Assembly (NCBI GenBank): GCA_963821235.1
Contig: CAWGCS010000001.1
Span: forward strand, 1,054,001 to 1,118,000
DNA: 64,000 nucleotides
Direction of reading: 5' to 3'
From: CTSoil-043 sp963821235
GTDB taxonomy: Bacteria > Chloroflexota > Limnocylindria > Limnocylindrales > CSP1-4
Position 1 is the first letter of the stretch; the number at the start of each line of letters is the position of its first letter. The notes under the pieces were generated by a model that saw only the letters and a program-made list of their open reading frames with translations, was not told the origin of the DNA and made no database searches. Below are positions 44,242 through 53,520 of the stretch, one piece after another. A program made the translations under genes and the position numbers.

Positions 44242-44244
44242 TCG

Positions 44245-44949
44245 ATTCCCTCGCCAGCAACGGTCACGGTCCGGGCGATCCTCGTCGGGGACGGGGACGT
44301 CCCGGCGCGGGCGACCCTCGACGCAGCCTGGCCAGGCTGGGCCGCCGGCGCCACGCTGGTCGTCGCCGCCGACGGCGGGGCGCGCAAGGCGGCCCTGGCC
44401 GGCCTGCGACCGGACGTCGTCGTCGGCGATGCGGATTCCCTGGGCCCCACGGGGCTCGCCGAGGTGCGCGCCGCCGGCATCCCGGTGGAGCTGGCTCCGG
44501 CGGCCAAGGACGAGTCCGACCTCGAGCTCGCGCTCCTGCGCGCGCTGGCCGGCGGCGCGTCGGCCATCACCGTGCTCGGCGCGCTCGGCGGCCAGCGCTT
44601 CGACCACGCCGTCGCCAACACTCTCCTTCTGGCTCATCCGCGCCTCGCGGGACGGCAGGCCTTCCTCCTGGACGCGACGACCAGGATCCGGCTGCTCGAC
44701 GCGAGCGCCGGGCCGGCGGACGTGGCGCTCGCCGGCCGGCGGGGGGACCTCGTCTCGCTCTTCCCGTTCGGTGCGGAGGCCCGCGGCGTGGTCACCGCCG
44801 GGCTCGACTACCCCCTGCGGGACGAGGACCTCGGCCTGGGACCCGCCCGGGGCCTCTCCAACGTCCGCTCCGGCCCGGTGGCCCGCGTCTCCCTTCGTGC
44901 CGGACGCCTGCTCATCATCGAGACGCACCTCCAGGGAGAATCCCCATGA
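44245..44949 (+). CDS. thiN: Thiamine pyrophosphokinase, apparent ATT start
   Basis: The protein transfers pyrophosphate from ATP to thiamine. Motifs are VVAADGGARKAALAGLRPDVVVGDADS and, further on, SDLELALLRAL and LGALGGQRFDHAVANTLLL. The frame has no ATG, GTG or TTG before 44464, where those N-terminal motifs would already be lost. ATT at 44245 is in frame, 7 bases after GGAGG, and gives 234 residues, the normal family length. ATT is a rare but known start codon (infC). The stop overlaps ykoE by four bases. Confidence 0.85.
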   Translation: MPSPATVTVRAILVGDGDVPARATLDAAWPGWAAGATLVVAADGGARKAALAGLRPDVVVGDADSLGPTGLAEVRAAGIPVELAPAAKDESDLELALLRALAGGASAITVLGALGGQRFDHAVANTLLLAHPRLAGRQAFLLDATTRIRLLDASAGPADVALAGRRGDLVSLFPFGAEARGVVTAGLDYPLRDEDLGLGPARGLSNVRSGPVARVSLRAGRLLIIETHLQGESP

Positions 44950-45536
44950 GCTCCATCGACGCGGTCCCCGGGCTGACCATCCCCGAGGGTCGCTGGCGCA
45001 CCCGCGACATCGTCGTCACCGCCGTCATCGGCGTCGCCTTCGGGGTCGTCTTCTGGGCCTGGGGCCTGGCCTGGTCGCCGATCGAGGCCGCCCTTGGCCC
45101 GGGACGCTTCCTGTTCTACGCCGTGTGGCTCGTCCCGGCCGTCCTCGCCCCCCTCATCGTCCGCAAGCCGGGCGCGGCCCTCTTCGCCGAGATGCTGGCC
45201 GCCGCCGTGAGCACCCTCATCGGCAGCCAGTGGGGACCGGACACGCTCCTCTCCGGTTTCGTGCAGGGAGCCGCGGCCGAGCTGATCTTCGCCTTCACCT
45301 TCTACCGGGCCTGGTCGTTCCCGGTCCTGGCCGTCGCCGCCGTCGCTTCGGCCGCCGCCGCCTGGATCCACGACTGGGCGCTCTACTACGCCGAGGTCGA
45401 CCAGCAGACGATCGTCCTCTTCGGCGCCCTCATGGCGGTCTCGGCCGTGGTCATCGTCGCCGGTGGCTCCGTCTTCCTGGCCCGGGCCCTGGCCGCGGCG
45501 GGCGTCCTGGAGGGCTTCCCTGGGAGCCGCGCCTGA
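44946..45536 (+). CDS. ykoE: Thiamine/HMP ECF transporter substrate-binding component
   Basis: A 196-residue YkoE-type S component with about six membrane helices: IVVTAVIGVAFGVVFWAWGLAW, LFYAVWLVPAVLAPLIVRKPGAALFAEMLAAAVSTLIGSQWG and AELIFAFTFY. The Ala-Glu-rich KPGAALFAEM block is typical of YkoE. It captures thiamine or hydroxymethylpyrimidine and works with YkoD and YkoC, both encoded next. Confidence 0.9.
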   Translation: MSSIDAVPGLTIPEGRWRTRDIVVTAVIGVAFGVVFWAWGLAWSPIEAALGPGRFLFYAVWLVPAVLAPLIVRKPGAALFAEMLAAAVSTLIGSQWGPDTLLSGFVQGAAAELIFAFTFYRAWSFPVLAVAAVASAAAAWIHDWALYYAEVDQQTIVLFGALMAVSAVVIVAGGSVFLARALAAAGVLEGFPGSRA

Positions 45537-45547
45537 GCGAGACGGCC

Positions 45548-47011
45548 GTGCCCGGCTGGGGCCGCCCGGTCGCGGTCGACGCCCGCGACGTCGCCGTGGC
45601 GTACCCCGGGCGCGACCGCCCGGCCGTCGCCGGCGTCTCATTCGAGCTCGCCGCGGGCTCGTGCCTGCTCGTGGTGGGTCCGTCGGGGTCGGGCAAGAGC
45701 ACGCTGGCCCGGGCGATCGCCGGGCTCGTGCCGTGGGCCGCGCCCGGGCGCCTGGACGGCGACCTGCTGCTCGACGGCATCCCCGCCGGCCGCGACGTGG
45801 GAGCCCTCGTCTCCAGGGTGGGCGTCGTCTTCCAGGATCCGACGAGCCAGCTGGTGATGGATCGGGTCGAGGACGACGTCGCCTTCGGGCTCGAGGGTCG
45901 CGCCTGGCCCCGCCCGGCCATGCAGGCTCGCATCCCGGAGGTCCTCGCCGAGGCCGGGCTCGACGGGTTCGAGCGGCGCCGGACGGCCAGCCTCTCGGGT
46001 GGCGAGCAGCAGCGCCTGGCCCTGGCCGGCGCGTTCGCCCCGCGGCCGGGTCTCCTCGTCCTCGACGAGCCGACCGCCAACCTGGACCCGGCCGGGGCGG
46101 AGGCGTTCGCCGGCCGCCTCGCCGCGATCCGCGCCCGGCGGGCGGCGACCATCGTCCTCGTCGAGCACCGCGCCGAACTCGCCTGGCCGCTCGCCGACAT
46201 CGTCCTGGCCCTCGATGCCGACGGGACGCCGCTGGCGGAGGGCCGTCCGGCCGAGCTGCTGGCCCGCCACCGGGCCGCGCTCGACGCGGCCGGGATCTGG
46301 CTCCCGGACGGTCCGCCGACGGCCCTGCCGGCCGCCTCGCCGCCTGCCGCGGAGGCCGGCGCCCCGCTCGTGGCGACCAGCCGGCTCGACTTCGCCTTCG
46401 AGCCGGCCGTCCCGGTGCTGGCCGGCATGGACCTCGCCGTTGCGGCCGGCGAGCGGGTCGCGCTCCTGGGGGCCAATGGGAGCGGGAAGTCCACGCTTGC
46501 CCGCCTCCTCGTCGGGCTGCTGCGCCCCACCGCCGGGTCGGTCCGCCTGGATGGTGGCGACCCCGCGCGCCTCGCGCCCCGGGCGCTGGCACGCCTGGCC
46601 GGGTACGTGGTCCAGGATCCGGAGCGCGCCTTCCTGGGGTCGACCGTGGAGGCCGACCTCCTCCTCGGGCTGCAGCCCGAGGAGCGCTCACGGGCGGGCG
46701 AGGTCGCCGACGCGCTGGGCCTCCCGCTCGACCGCTTCGGGGCGCGCAACCCCTACACCCTGTCCGGCGGGGAGCAGCGGCGGCTCTCCCTGGCCTCGCA
46801 GCTGGTGCGCCGCCCGCGCCTGCTCGTGCTCGACGAGCCGACGTTCGGGCAGGATCGGCACGGCTACGAGTCCCTCCTGGCCCTGCTGCGCCGGCGGGTG
46901 GCCGCCGGCACGGCCGTCATCGCGGCGACCCACGACCTGCGATTCGCGGCCGACTTCACGGATCGGGTCGTGCGCCTCGAGGGCGGCCGCGTCGTGGAGC
47001 GGGCGGCGTGA
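45548..47011 (+). CDS. ykoD: ECF transporter ATPase, two fused ATP-binding domains
   Basis: A 487-residue protein starting at GTG 45548. Two complete ABC domains are fused. The first has Walker A GPSGSGKST, LSGGEQQR and Walker B LLVLDEPTANLD. The second has GANGSGKST, LSGGEQRR and LLVLDEPTFGQD. YkoD proteins are double-domain EcfA subunits. No clear ribosome site precedes it, so it probably depends on coupling to ykoE. Confidence 0.92.
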   Translation: MPGWGRPVAVDARDVAVAYPGRDRPAVAGVSFELAAGSCLLVVGPSGSGKSTLARAIAGLVPWAAPGRLDGDLLLDGIPAGRDVGALVSRVGVVFQDPTSQLVMDRVEDDVAFGLEGRAWPRPAMQARIPEVLAEAGLDGFERRRTASLSGGEQQRLALAGAFAPRPGLLVLDEPTANLDPAGAEAFAGRLAAIRARRAATIVLVEHRAELAWPLADIVLALDADGTPLAEGRPAELLARHRAALDAAGIWLPDGPPTALPAASPPAAEAGAPLVATSRLDFAFEPAVPVLAGMDLAVAAGERVALLGANGSGKSTLARLLVGLLRPTAGSVRLDGGDPARLAPRALARLAGYVVQDPERAFLGSTVEADLLLGLQPEERSRAGEVADALGLPLDRFGARNPYTLSGGEQRRLSLASQLVRRPRLLVLDEPTFGQDRHGYESLLALLRRRVAAGTAVIAATHDLRFAADFTDRVVRLEGGRVVERAA

Positions 47012-47766
47012 TCGCCATCCCGGCCCGCTCCGGGCGGGTCGCCTCCAGCCCGCTGGGAAGGGCCAGCCCCCTGGCGACGCTGGCGATCGTCCTGGCCTGG
47101 CTGTTCGCCCTGGCCACGACGACGAGCCCGCTCCCACCGCTGCTGGTGATCGCCGTGGCGGTCGGCGCCGCCCTCGTCCCTGGCCGCGTGCCGCCTCGCG
47201 ACCTCCTTCGCGGACTGGCCCCGCTCTGGCTGGCGGCGCTCTCCGTGGGCCTCTTCAACGCCCTCCTCTCGCCGGCGAACGGCGATCCCGCCGCGCTCGT
47301 CGTCGTCGCCGTCGGGCCGCTGCGCGTCACGGAGCCGGCGGCCGCCGCCGGCGTGGCCCTGGCCCTGCGCGTGGTCGCCATCGTCGCCGCCGGGGTAGCC
47401 TGGGGCCGGGTGACGGACCCGACCCACCTGACCGACGCCCTGGTCCAGCAGGGCCACCTCCCGGAGCGGTTCGCCTACGGGGCGCTGGCGGCCCTCCAGG
47501 CGATCCCCTGGCTGGCCGACGACCTGGTGGCCCTGCGCGAGGCGCGCCGGATGCGCGGGCTGCGGGCGACCTGGCACCCGCGCGTCCTCGTCGGCCTCCT
47601 CGTCCTCGCCATCCGGCGGGGCGACCGCCTGGCCGTGGCGATGGACGCCCGGGGCTTCTCAGCGACGGGACGGACCCGCTACCGGGTGGTCCGCTGGTCC
47701 ACGCTCGACGCGGCGGTGGCGCTCGGCGGGATCGCCGTCCTCGCAGGGATTCTCGCCCTGCGGTAG
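47008..47766 (+). CDS. ykoC: ECF transporter transmembrane (T) component
   Basis: A 252-residue EcfT protein with four to six helices in the N-terminal half. The coupling-helix region is LREARRMRGLRATWHP and, near the C-terminus, RGDRLAVAMDARGFSATGRTRYR, the two Ala-Arg-Gly motifs that dock on the ATPases. Its start overlaps the ykoD stop. Confidence 0.9.
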   Translation: MIAIPARSGRVASSPLGRASPLATLAIVLAWLFALATTTSPLPPLLVIAVAVGAALVPGRVPPRDLLRGLAPLWLAALSVGLFNALLSPANGDPAALVVVAVGPLRVTEPAAAAGVALALRVVAIVAAGVAWGRVTDPTHLTDALVQQGHLPERFAYGALAALQAIPWLADDLVALREARRMRGLRATWHPRVLVGLLVLAIRRGDRLAVAMDARGFSATGRTRYRVVRWSTLDAAVALGGIAVLAGILALR

Positions 47767-47775
47767 CCTCCCCGC

Positions 47776-48354
47776 ATGTCGACGATGCCAGCCGCCGGCG
47801 ACCCGGCACCCGATTTCGTGCTCCCCGACGAGACCGGCGCGATCCACCGCCTGGCCGACCAGCGCGGCCGCTTCACGATCGTGTACTTCTATCCCAAGGA
47901 CGACACCCCGGGCTGCACCGTCGAGGCGTGCGCCTTCCGGGACGCCAACGACGACCTGGCTGCCGCCGGCGCCACGGTGTGGGGGATCAGCCCGGACGAC
48001 GCCCGCAGCCACGGCCGGTTCCGGGAGAAGTTCCACCTCAACTTCCCGCTCCTCTCCGACGAGGACCACGCGACGGCGGAGGCCTACGGCGCCTGGGTCG
48101 AGAAGACGAAATACGGCCGGACCTACATGGGCGTCCAGCGCTCCACGTTCCTCGTCGGCCCCGATGGCCGGGTCGTCCAGGCCTGGCACAAGGTGACCCC
48201 GGAGGGTCATCCTGACGAGGTCGCAGCGGCGCTCGCGACCGCGCGGGGGCGGGCCCTGGATCGCCGGGACGCGCCCCGAGCCTGCGGGCCCACCCGGCCG
48301 AGGCAAGAGGCCTCGCCCGTGGGGGGAGACGAGCGAAGCGTCGATCTTCGATGA
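47776..48354 (+). CDS. bcp: Thioredoxin-dependent thiol peroxidase (Bcp/PrxQ)
   Basis: A 192-residue peroxiredoxin. The catalytic segment is YFYPKDDTPGCTVEACAFRD, with peroxidatic Cys and a resolving Cys five residues later. Further marks are GISPDDARSHGRFREKFHLNFPLLSDED and RSTFLVGPDGRVVQAW. The usual family length is about 155; the last 35 residues are an unrelated polar tail, so the real end of the fold is near residue 155. It reduces hydroperoxides in the cytoplasm. Confidence 0.92.
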   Translation: MSTMPAAGDPAPDFVLPDETGAIHRLADQRGRFTIVYFYPKDDTPGCTVEACAFRDANDDLAAAGATVWGISPDDARSHGRFREKFHLNFPLLSDEDHATAEAYGAWVEKTKYGRTYMGVQRSTFLVGPDGRVVQAWHKVTPEGHPDEVAAALATARGRALDRRDAPRACGPTRPRQEASPVGGDERSVDLR

Positions 48355-48393
48355 TATCGAATCCATGAGCCCGAACCTGGTGGACGCCGAAGC

Positions 48394-49245
48394 ATGGTCG
48401 AGCACGATGGCGACGCGGCGGCGAGCGCCCCGCGGGTGCGCGGACGGGCTCGTCGCGCCGTGACTCCCGAGGTCCCGCCGGTCGGCGAGCGCCAGTCCGC
48501 CCACGCGTGGCGGCCGTCGCGCTTCATGGTGATCGCGGCCCATCCCGACGACGCCGAGTTCGGGCCGGCCGCGACGGCGGCCGCCTGGATCGACGCCGGG
48601 TCGATCGGGCGCCTCGTCTGCTGCACCTCCGGCGACCAGGGCGGCGAGGACCCGGACCTCGACCCGCTGGCCCTCGCCGCCACCCGCGAGGCGGAGCAGC
48701 GACGGGCCGCGGCGGTTGTCGGCTACGACGACGTCGTCTTCCTCCACCAGCCCGACGGCGCTCTCGCCAACGAGCTGCCACTCCGCGAGCTCCTCGTCCG
48801 GGAGATCCGGCGCTTCCGGCCCGACGCGGTCCTGACCCATGACCCAGAGGTCCTCTTCTACCGGGGCGCCGGCGTCAACCACGCCGACCATCGCGCCGCC
48901 GGCATCGCCGCGGTCGACGCGGTCTTCCCGGCGGCCCGCAACCCGATGGCCTTCCCGGGCCTCGCCCGGGCCGGGCTCCCGGCGCACGCGGTTCGCCGCC
49001 TGTATCTCTTCTGGCCCACCGCCCCGACGGCCTGGGTGGACGTCAGCGCCACGATCGACCGCAAGGTGGCTGCCCTGCGCTGCCACGCCAGCCAGGTCGC
49101 CGATCCCGCGGGCATGGAGGAGCGGCTGCGGGCCTGGCTCGCCGAGGACGGCGAGCCGATCGGGGTGGTCGCCGCCGAGGCCTTCCGGCTCATCGTCATC
49201 GACGACGATCCCGACGAGGGCCCGCACGAGGCGGCCCCGGCCTGA
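48394..49245 (+). CDS. PIG-L family deacetylase
   Basis: A 283-residue protein. After a 40-residue basic lead, the zinc motif AHPDDAEFG appears (about residue 49), then LVCCTSGDQGGEDPDL, EAEQRRAAAVVGYDDVVFLHQPDG and the second zinc site VNHADHRAAG. PIG-L proteins remove acetyl from GlcNAc-type sugars in mycothiol, bacillithiol and glycolipid pathways. Which substrate applies here is not visible from the neighbourhood. Confidence 0.88.
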   Translation: MVEHDGDAAASAPRVRGRARRAVTPEVPPVGERQSAHAWRPSRFMVIAAHPDDAEFGPAATAAAWIDAGSIGRLVCCTSGDQGGEDPDLDPLALAATREAEQRRAAAVVGYDDVVFLHQPDGALANELPLRELLVREIRRFRPDAVLTHDPEVLFYRGAGVNHADHRAAGIAAVDAVFPAARNPMAFPGLARAGLPAHAVRRLYLFWPTAPTAWVDVSATIDRKVAALRCHASQVADPAGMEERLRAWLAEDGEPIGVVAAEAFRLIVIDDDPDEGPHEAAPA

Positions 49246-49264
49246 GCGGGCGGCGGTCGGCCGA

Positions 49265-50683
49265 TCAGGCCGAGGCGAGGAGGAGCGGCCTGACCCGACC
49301 CCAGGCGTTCCAGAGCTCGCTGAGGTCCTCCGCCCGACGGCCCAGGAGGTCGATCATCTCGCCGAGCGTGAGCTCGCCGGCCGCCTCCGCGACGAACCGG
49401 CCGCTGTCGACCCGGACGTCCTCGAAGAGGCGCGCCATCTCCGCCTCCGTCGGCCAGATCCGGATCCGCATCGGATCCTGGCCGGCGTAGCCGATGGCCA
49501 GCGAGAGCTCCCGCTGGCCGGGGACGCGGCCGTCGGCGAAGCCACCGTACCCGTCGAAGCGGTAGCCGAGCGCCCCGAGCGCGGCGGCGATCTCGCGGCA
49601 GTGCTCCCGGCTGTACTGGCCCCACAGCGGATGCTCCTCGGGGAAGGTGAGGGCGGCCCCGTCGATCGCCCGAGCCGTGACCGCCTCCACCAGCGCCGCG
49701 AGCTGCTGCTCCCAGCGGCGCCGCGAAGTGTCGTCCCCCTCCGCCAGCACGGCTGCGATGCGGCGCAGCGTGTCGCGATCCCCCTCGAGGAGGGCCAGGA
49801 CGGCGGGCAGGACGGCCGACCCGCTCGAGTGATCCCTGGGCGGCGGCGCGGCGAGGCCGTCGTCGAGCGCTGGCGCCGCAGGACCCTGGTCCGCCGCCGA
49901 CGTGGCGCCGCCAGCCCCGGCGTCGGGCGCCACGAGCGTCGCCCGGGCGACGACGGACGCCGGCTCGAGCCCGCCGTGGCCCGCCGGCCCCGCCTGCGGC
50001 GCGCCCACGCCGACCCCGCTCCGCTCGCGCTCCTCGCACGTGGCGAGCGCGATCCGGGCGTTGCGGCAGGCTTCGGCGGCGCTCTCCGAGGCGATGCGCG
50101 CTCCATCCGCCTCGACGCCCAGCCGTTCGACCCTCCGGAGGAGCTCCGCCTCGGCTGCGTCCTCGCGGCTCATGACCCGGATCGCGTCGCGCGTCCTGGC
50201 GTTGACCCGGTCGATCTCCCGGAGCCACTCGCGGGCGGCGACCTCGAGGGCGCTCCGCTCCCCGGCGGCGAGGCGGGCTCGGCGGAAGGCCGCCTGCGCC
50301 TCGTCCTTGGCCGCCCGCACGGTCCGTGGATCCGCGGTGGCCGCGGCGCGCTCGCGACGGCCGGCGTGCTCGTCGTAGGCGAGACGCGCCTCGCGCAGGC
50401 GATCCTGGGCGGCAACCGCCAGGGCGTTCATCCGGTCGGCGAGGGCGCAGGCGTCCTCCGCCGCGCCGCGCGCCAGCCCGCAGGGATCCGCCTCGAGACC
50501 GGCGGCCGCGGCTCCCGGGCCGCCGGCGACGAGCCACTCGGGCGCGTTCGGGGCAGGGCCGCCCGTCGCCGGGAGGTCCGGCGCCGGACCGCGAAGCGGA
50601 CCCGCAGGATGGGCCGGGTCCACCTTCGCATCCGGCTGCCGGCCGCCGACGATTCGAGCCGCGATACGGTGCGTCAGGCGCAA
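49265..50683 (-). CDS. Unrecognised coiled-coil protein
   Basis: A 472-residue protein starting with TTG at 50683 behind GGAGGG. Residues 70-215 are Ala/Arg/Glu-rich helices likely to form a coiled coil. Residues 215-285 are low complexity. The C-terminal 170 residues form a compact domain: FPEEHPLWGQYSREHCREIAAALGALGYRFDGYGGFADGRVPGQRELSLAIGYAG and IRIWPTEAEMARLFEDV. No signal peptide or membrane segment. I do not recognise the family. Confidence 0.65.
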   Translation of the reverse strand: MRLTHRIAARIVGGRQPDAKVDPAHPAGPLRGPAPDLPATGGPAPNAPEWLVAGGPGAAAAGLEADPCGLARGAAEDACALADRMNALAVAAQDRLREARLAYDEHAGRRERAAATADPRTVRAAKDEAQAAFRRARLAAGERSALEVAAREWLREIDRVNARTRDAIRVMSREDAAEAELLRRVERLGVEADGARIASESAAEACRNARIALATCEERERSGVGVGAPQAGPAGHGGLEPASVVARATLVAPDAGAGGATSAADQGPAAPALDDGLAAPPPRDHSSGSAVLPAVLALLEGDRDTLRRIAAVLAEGDDTSRRRWEQQLAALVEAVTARAIDGAALTFPEEHPLWGQYSREHCREIAAALGALGYRFDGYGGFADGRVPGQRELSLAIGYAGQDPMRIRIWPTEAEMARLFEDVRVDSGRFVAEAAGELTLGEMIDLLGRRAEDLSELWNAWGRVRPLLLASA

Positions 50684-50955
50684 GAGACCCTCCGGCGAGG
50701 GGCCGGGACTCGCCGCCCCCGGCGGGCGCGTGCAGGCCGCGGCGAGCGTAGGCGCCGCCGACCCCCTCCGTCAATGCGACGTCCGTTGGGGGGCGGTGCG
50801 CCGGTGCCCCCTCGTTCCGCCTGACGAACGACACATGCGCGAGCGTGCATCGGTGAGCGTCGTCGTGTAGCATCGGCCCGCTTCGATCGCCGGGCATCCC
50901 GTGCTCGGCCGCCCATCGTGATCCCGCCCCCGAGAGGACGTCAGGCGACCGCATC

Positions 50956-52791
50956 GTGGCCATCGATCCCGCCCAGGAATTCCTCGTCCAGCCCGTCGAT
51001 GCCTCCTGGCTCCAGTGCAACATCGAGTGTCAGGAGGCGTGCCCGGTCGGGACGAACTGCCGGGGCTACCTGAACCTCGCCGCCGAGGGCCGCTTCGAAG
51101 AGGGGTACATCCTCTCGCGCGAGCCGAACCCCGTCGCGGCGATGTGCGCCTACGTCTGCTCGGCCCCCTGCGAGCGCGCCTGCCGCCGCGGCGACATCGA
51201 CCGGCCGCTGGCGATCCGGGCCATGAAGCGCTTCCTCGTGGAGTGGCACGAGGCCTCGGGGATCCCGGACGTGATCCCCGAGATCGCGCCCCGCGACGAG
51301 CGCGTCGCCGTCATCGGCTCCGGGCCGGCCGGCCTCGCCGTCGGTCGCGAGCTGGCGGTCAAGGGCTATCGGGTCACCGTCTTCGACAGCCTGCCCTACG
51401 GCGGCGGCACGATGCTCATCGGCGTGCCGGCCTTCCGCCTCCCCCGCGAGGCGATCGAGATGGACGTCCGCCTCGTCGAGCGCCTCGGGGTGACCTTCCG
51501 CTTCAACACGACGATCGGCCGGGACATCCTGTTCGAGGACCTCCAGCGCGACTTCGACGCGATCGCGATCTGCGCCGGCGCGATGGACGCCGTGGGCCTC
51601 GACATCCCGGGCGCCGACCTCGAGGGCGTCCAGTACGGCGTCGACTTCATGAAGAAGGCGAACCTGGGCCAGCCGCTGGAGGTCGGGCGCAACGTCGTTG
51701 TCATCGGCGGCGGCTACACGGCCATGGACTGCTCGCGCACCAGCCTCCGCCACGGCGCGGAGAACGTCACGATCGCCTACCGCCGGACGCGCTCCGAGCT
51801 CGTCGTGGACGAGGAGGAGCTCGGCGAGACGGAGCGCGAGGGCGTCCGCATGGAGTTCCTGGTCAGCCCGATCGAGCTGGTCGGCGAGGACGGGAAGCTC
51901 ACCGGCGTCCGGTTCATCCGCAACCGGCTGGGCGAGCCCGACGCCTCCGGCCGCCGCTCGCCCGTGCCGATCGCCGGCTCCGAGTTCGTCGTCCCGGCCG
52001 ACACGGTCATTCCGGCCGTCTCGCAGGCCGCCGACCTCAGCTTCCTCCCCGTCGAATCCAGCTTCGAGGTCGGTCGCGGGCGGCTTCGGGTGGACCCGGC
52101 GACGTATGCCACGAACGTGCGCGGCGTCTTCGCCTGTGGCGACTTCGTGACCGGGCCTACCACCCTCATCGAGTCGGCCGGCCACGGCAAGAAGTGCGCC
52201 TACGCGATCGACCGCTACCTCGCCGGGCGGGCGGACGTGTCGGTCGTCGCCAACGTCAAGGTCTCCAGCTCGTGGCGCCACGACATGCCCGAGCTTTACG
52301 ACGTCCTGCCCCGCCAGCACATCCCCATGCTGGCCGTCGAGGGCCGGATGCCGTCGAGGGATCCGGCGGTCAACTTCACGACCCCCGTGGAGCTCGGCTA
52401 CGCGACGACCCAGGCCGTCGCCGAGTCGACACGCTGCCTGATGTGCAACTACAACATCTGGTTCGACCCCTTCCGGTGCGTGCTCTGCGGCGCCTGCGCG
52501 GACGTCTGTCCAGAGGGCGTCATCCACATGATCGACGTGAACCAGATGAAGTCGGAGGGCTACCTGCCGGAGCTCGAGGAGGCCTACGGCTGGGACCAGG
52601 GGGCGGCGATGATCCTCGACGAGGAGCGCTGCATCCGTTGCGCCCTCTGCGTGAAGCGATGCCCGTTCGACGCCATTACGATGGAGCGGTTCGAGCTCCA
52701 GGAGATCTCGACCGACGGCCGGCTCTACAAGGAGTCGTACCGTGACGCGCAGCTTGCCGGGACTCCCGGCGTCGCAGGAGGAGCCAGGTAG
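50956..52791 (+). CDS. GltD-like FAD/NAD(P) oxidoreductase with iron-sulfur clusters
   Basis: A 611-residue flavoprotein from GTG 50956. The N-terminal helical domain has the GltD-type cysteines (LQCNIECQEACPVGTNC, then CAYVCSAPCERACRRG). The FAD site is VIGSGPAGLAVGRELA, the NAD(P) site is VIGGGYTAMDCSRTSL, and a C-terminal ferredoxin has CVLCGACADVC and CIRCALCVKRC. No glutamate synthase large subunit is nearby. The gene ends exactly where the cytochrome b gene begins, so it likely feeds NAD(P)H electrons to, or takes them from, the cytochrome complex. Confidence 0.85.
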   Translation: MAIDPAQEFLVQPVDASWLQCNIECQEACPVGTNCRGYLNLAAEGRFEEGYILSREPNPVAAMCAYVCSAPCERACRRGDIDRPLAIRAMKRFLVEWHEASGIPDVIPEIAPRDERVAVIGSGPAGLAVGRELAVKGYRVTVFDSLPYGGGTMLIGVPAFRLPREAIEMDVRLVERLGVTFRFNTTIGRDILFEDLQRDFDAIAICAGAMDAVGLDIPGADLEGVQYGVDFMKKANLGQPLEVGRNVVVIGGGYTAMDCSRTSLRHGAENVTIAYRRTRSELVVDEEELGETEREGVRMEFLVSPIELVGEDGKLTGVRFIRNRLGEPDASGRRSPVPIAGSEFVVPADTVIPAVSQAADLSFLPVESSFEVGRGRLRVDPATYATNVRGVFACGDFVTGPTTLIESAGHGKKCAYAIDRYLAGRADVSVVANVKVSSSWRHDMPELYDVLPRQHIPMLAVEGRMPSRDPAVNFTTPVELGYATTQAVAESTRCLMCNYNIWFDPFRCVLCGACADVCPEGVIHMIDVNQMKSEGYLPELEEAYGWDQGAAMILDEERCIRCALCVKRCPFDAITMERFELQEISTDGRLYKESYRDAQLAGTPGVAGGAR

Positions 52792-53520
52792 GTGAGCTTC
52801 CTGGAGCGGGTGGATCAGTCGATCCGGCGGAGTCCCGTCTTCCGGTCCATCTTCCGCAACCCGTACCCGAACGACGAACGGTCGCGGGCCTATGCGGTGA
52901 TGAACAACGTCTTCCTCCACCTGCACCCGGTGCGGGTCCGGCAGCACGCGGTGAAGTTCGCCTACACGTTCTGCCTGGGCGGGCTCTCGTTCTTCCTCTT
53001 CCTGGTGCTGACGGTGACGGGCGTCTACCTGATGTTCTTCTACGCCCCGTCCGCCAACCAGGCCTACTCCGACATCCTGCGGATCCAGTCGGAGGTGCCC
53101 TTCGGGCTCCTGACCCGCAACATCCACCGGTGGGCCGCCCACCTGATGGTCTTCTTCGTCTTCCTCCACATGATGCGGGTCTTCTACCACGGCGCCTACA
53201 AGCCGCCCCGGGAGTTCAACTGGGTGGTGGGCGTCGTGCTGCTCTTCCTGACCCTCTTCCTCAGCTTCACCGGCTACCTGCTGCCATGGGACCAGATCGC
53301 CTACTGGGCCATCACGATCGGCTCGAACATGGCCGGCTACGCGCCGCTCTTCAACACCCCGAGCAAGATCCTCCTGCTGGCCGGCCTCGAGGTGAGCGGC
53401 AACACGCTCCTGCGGTTCTACGTCCTCCACATCATGGTCTTCCCGCTCGTCGCGGCGGTCTTCCTTGCCGTCCACTTCTGGCGCATCCGGAAAGACGGCG
53501 GCATCTCCGGTCCGCTATGA
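52792..53520 (+). CDS. Cytochrome b6-like subunit of a bc/b6f-type complex
   Basis: A 242-residue protein with four membrane helices. Two heme pairs are visible: RNIHRWAAHLMVFFVFLHMMRVF, and VLHIMVFPLVAAVFLAVHFW. The quinone-site region is GYLLPWDQIAYWA. It matches the N-terminal half of cytochrome b; the C-terminal half is the next gene, so the complex is of the split type. GTG follows directly after the previous TAG. Confidence 0.92.
   Translation: MSFLERVDQSIRRSPVFRSIFRNPYPNDERSRAYAVMNNVFLHLHPVRVRQHAVKFAYTFCLGGLSFFLFLVLTVTGVYLMFFYAPSANQAYSDILRIQSEVPFGLLTRNIHRWAAHLMVFFVFLHMMRVFYHGAYKPPREFNWVVGVVLLFLTLFLSFTGYLLPWDQIAYWAITIGSNMAGYAPLFNTPSKILLLAGLEVSGNTLLRFYVLHIMVFPLVAAVFLAVHFWRIRKDGGISGPL

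Noticed and set aside
44114..45547. Extension of the ykoD frame upstream across the riboswitch, thiN and ykoE
   Set aside because: The extension is low-complexity Ser/Arg/Pro sequence overlapping real genes in other frames; the ABC domain begins only after 45548.
50956..52791. Glutamate synthase small subunit
   Set aside because: The domain order fits GltD, but no large subunit is near and a C-terminal ferredoxin plus adjacency to cytochrome b points to another role.
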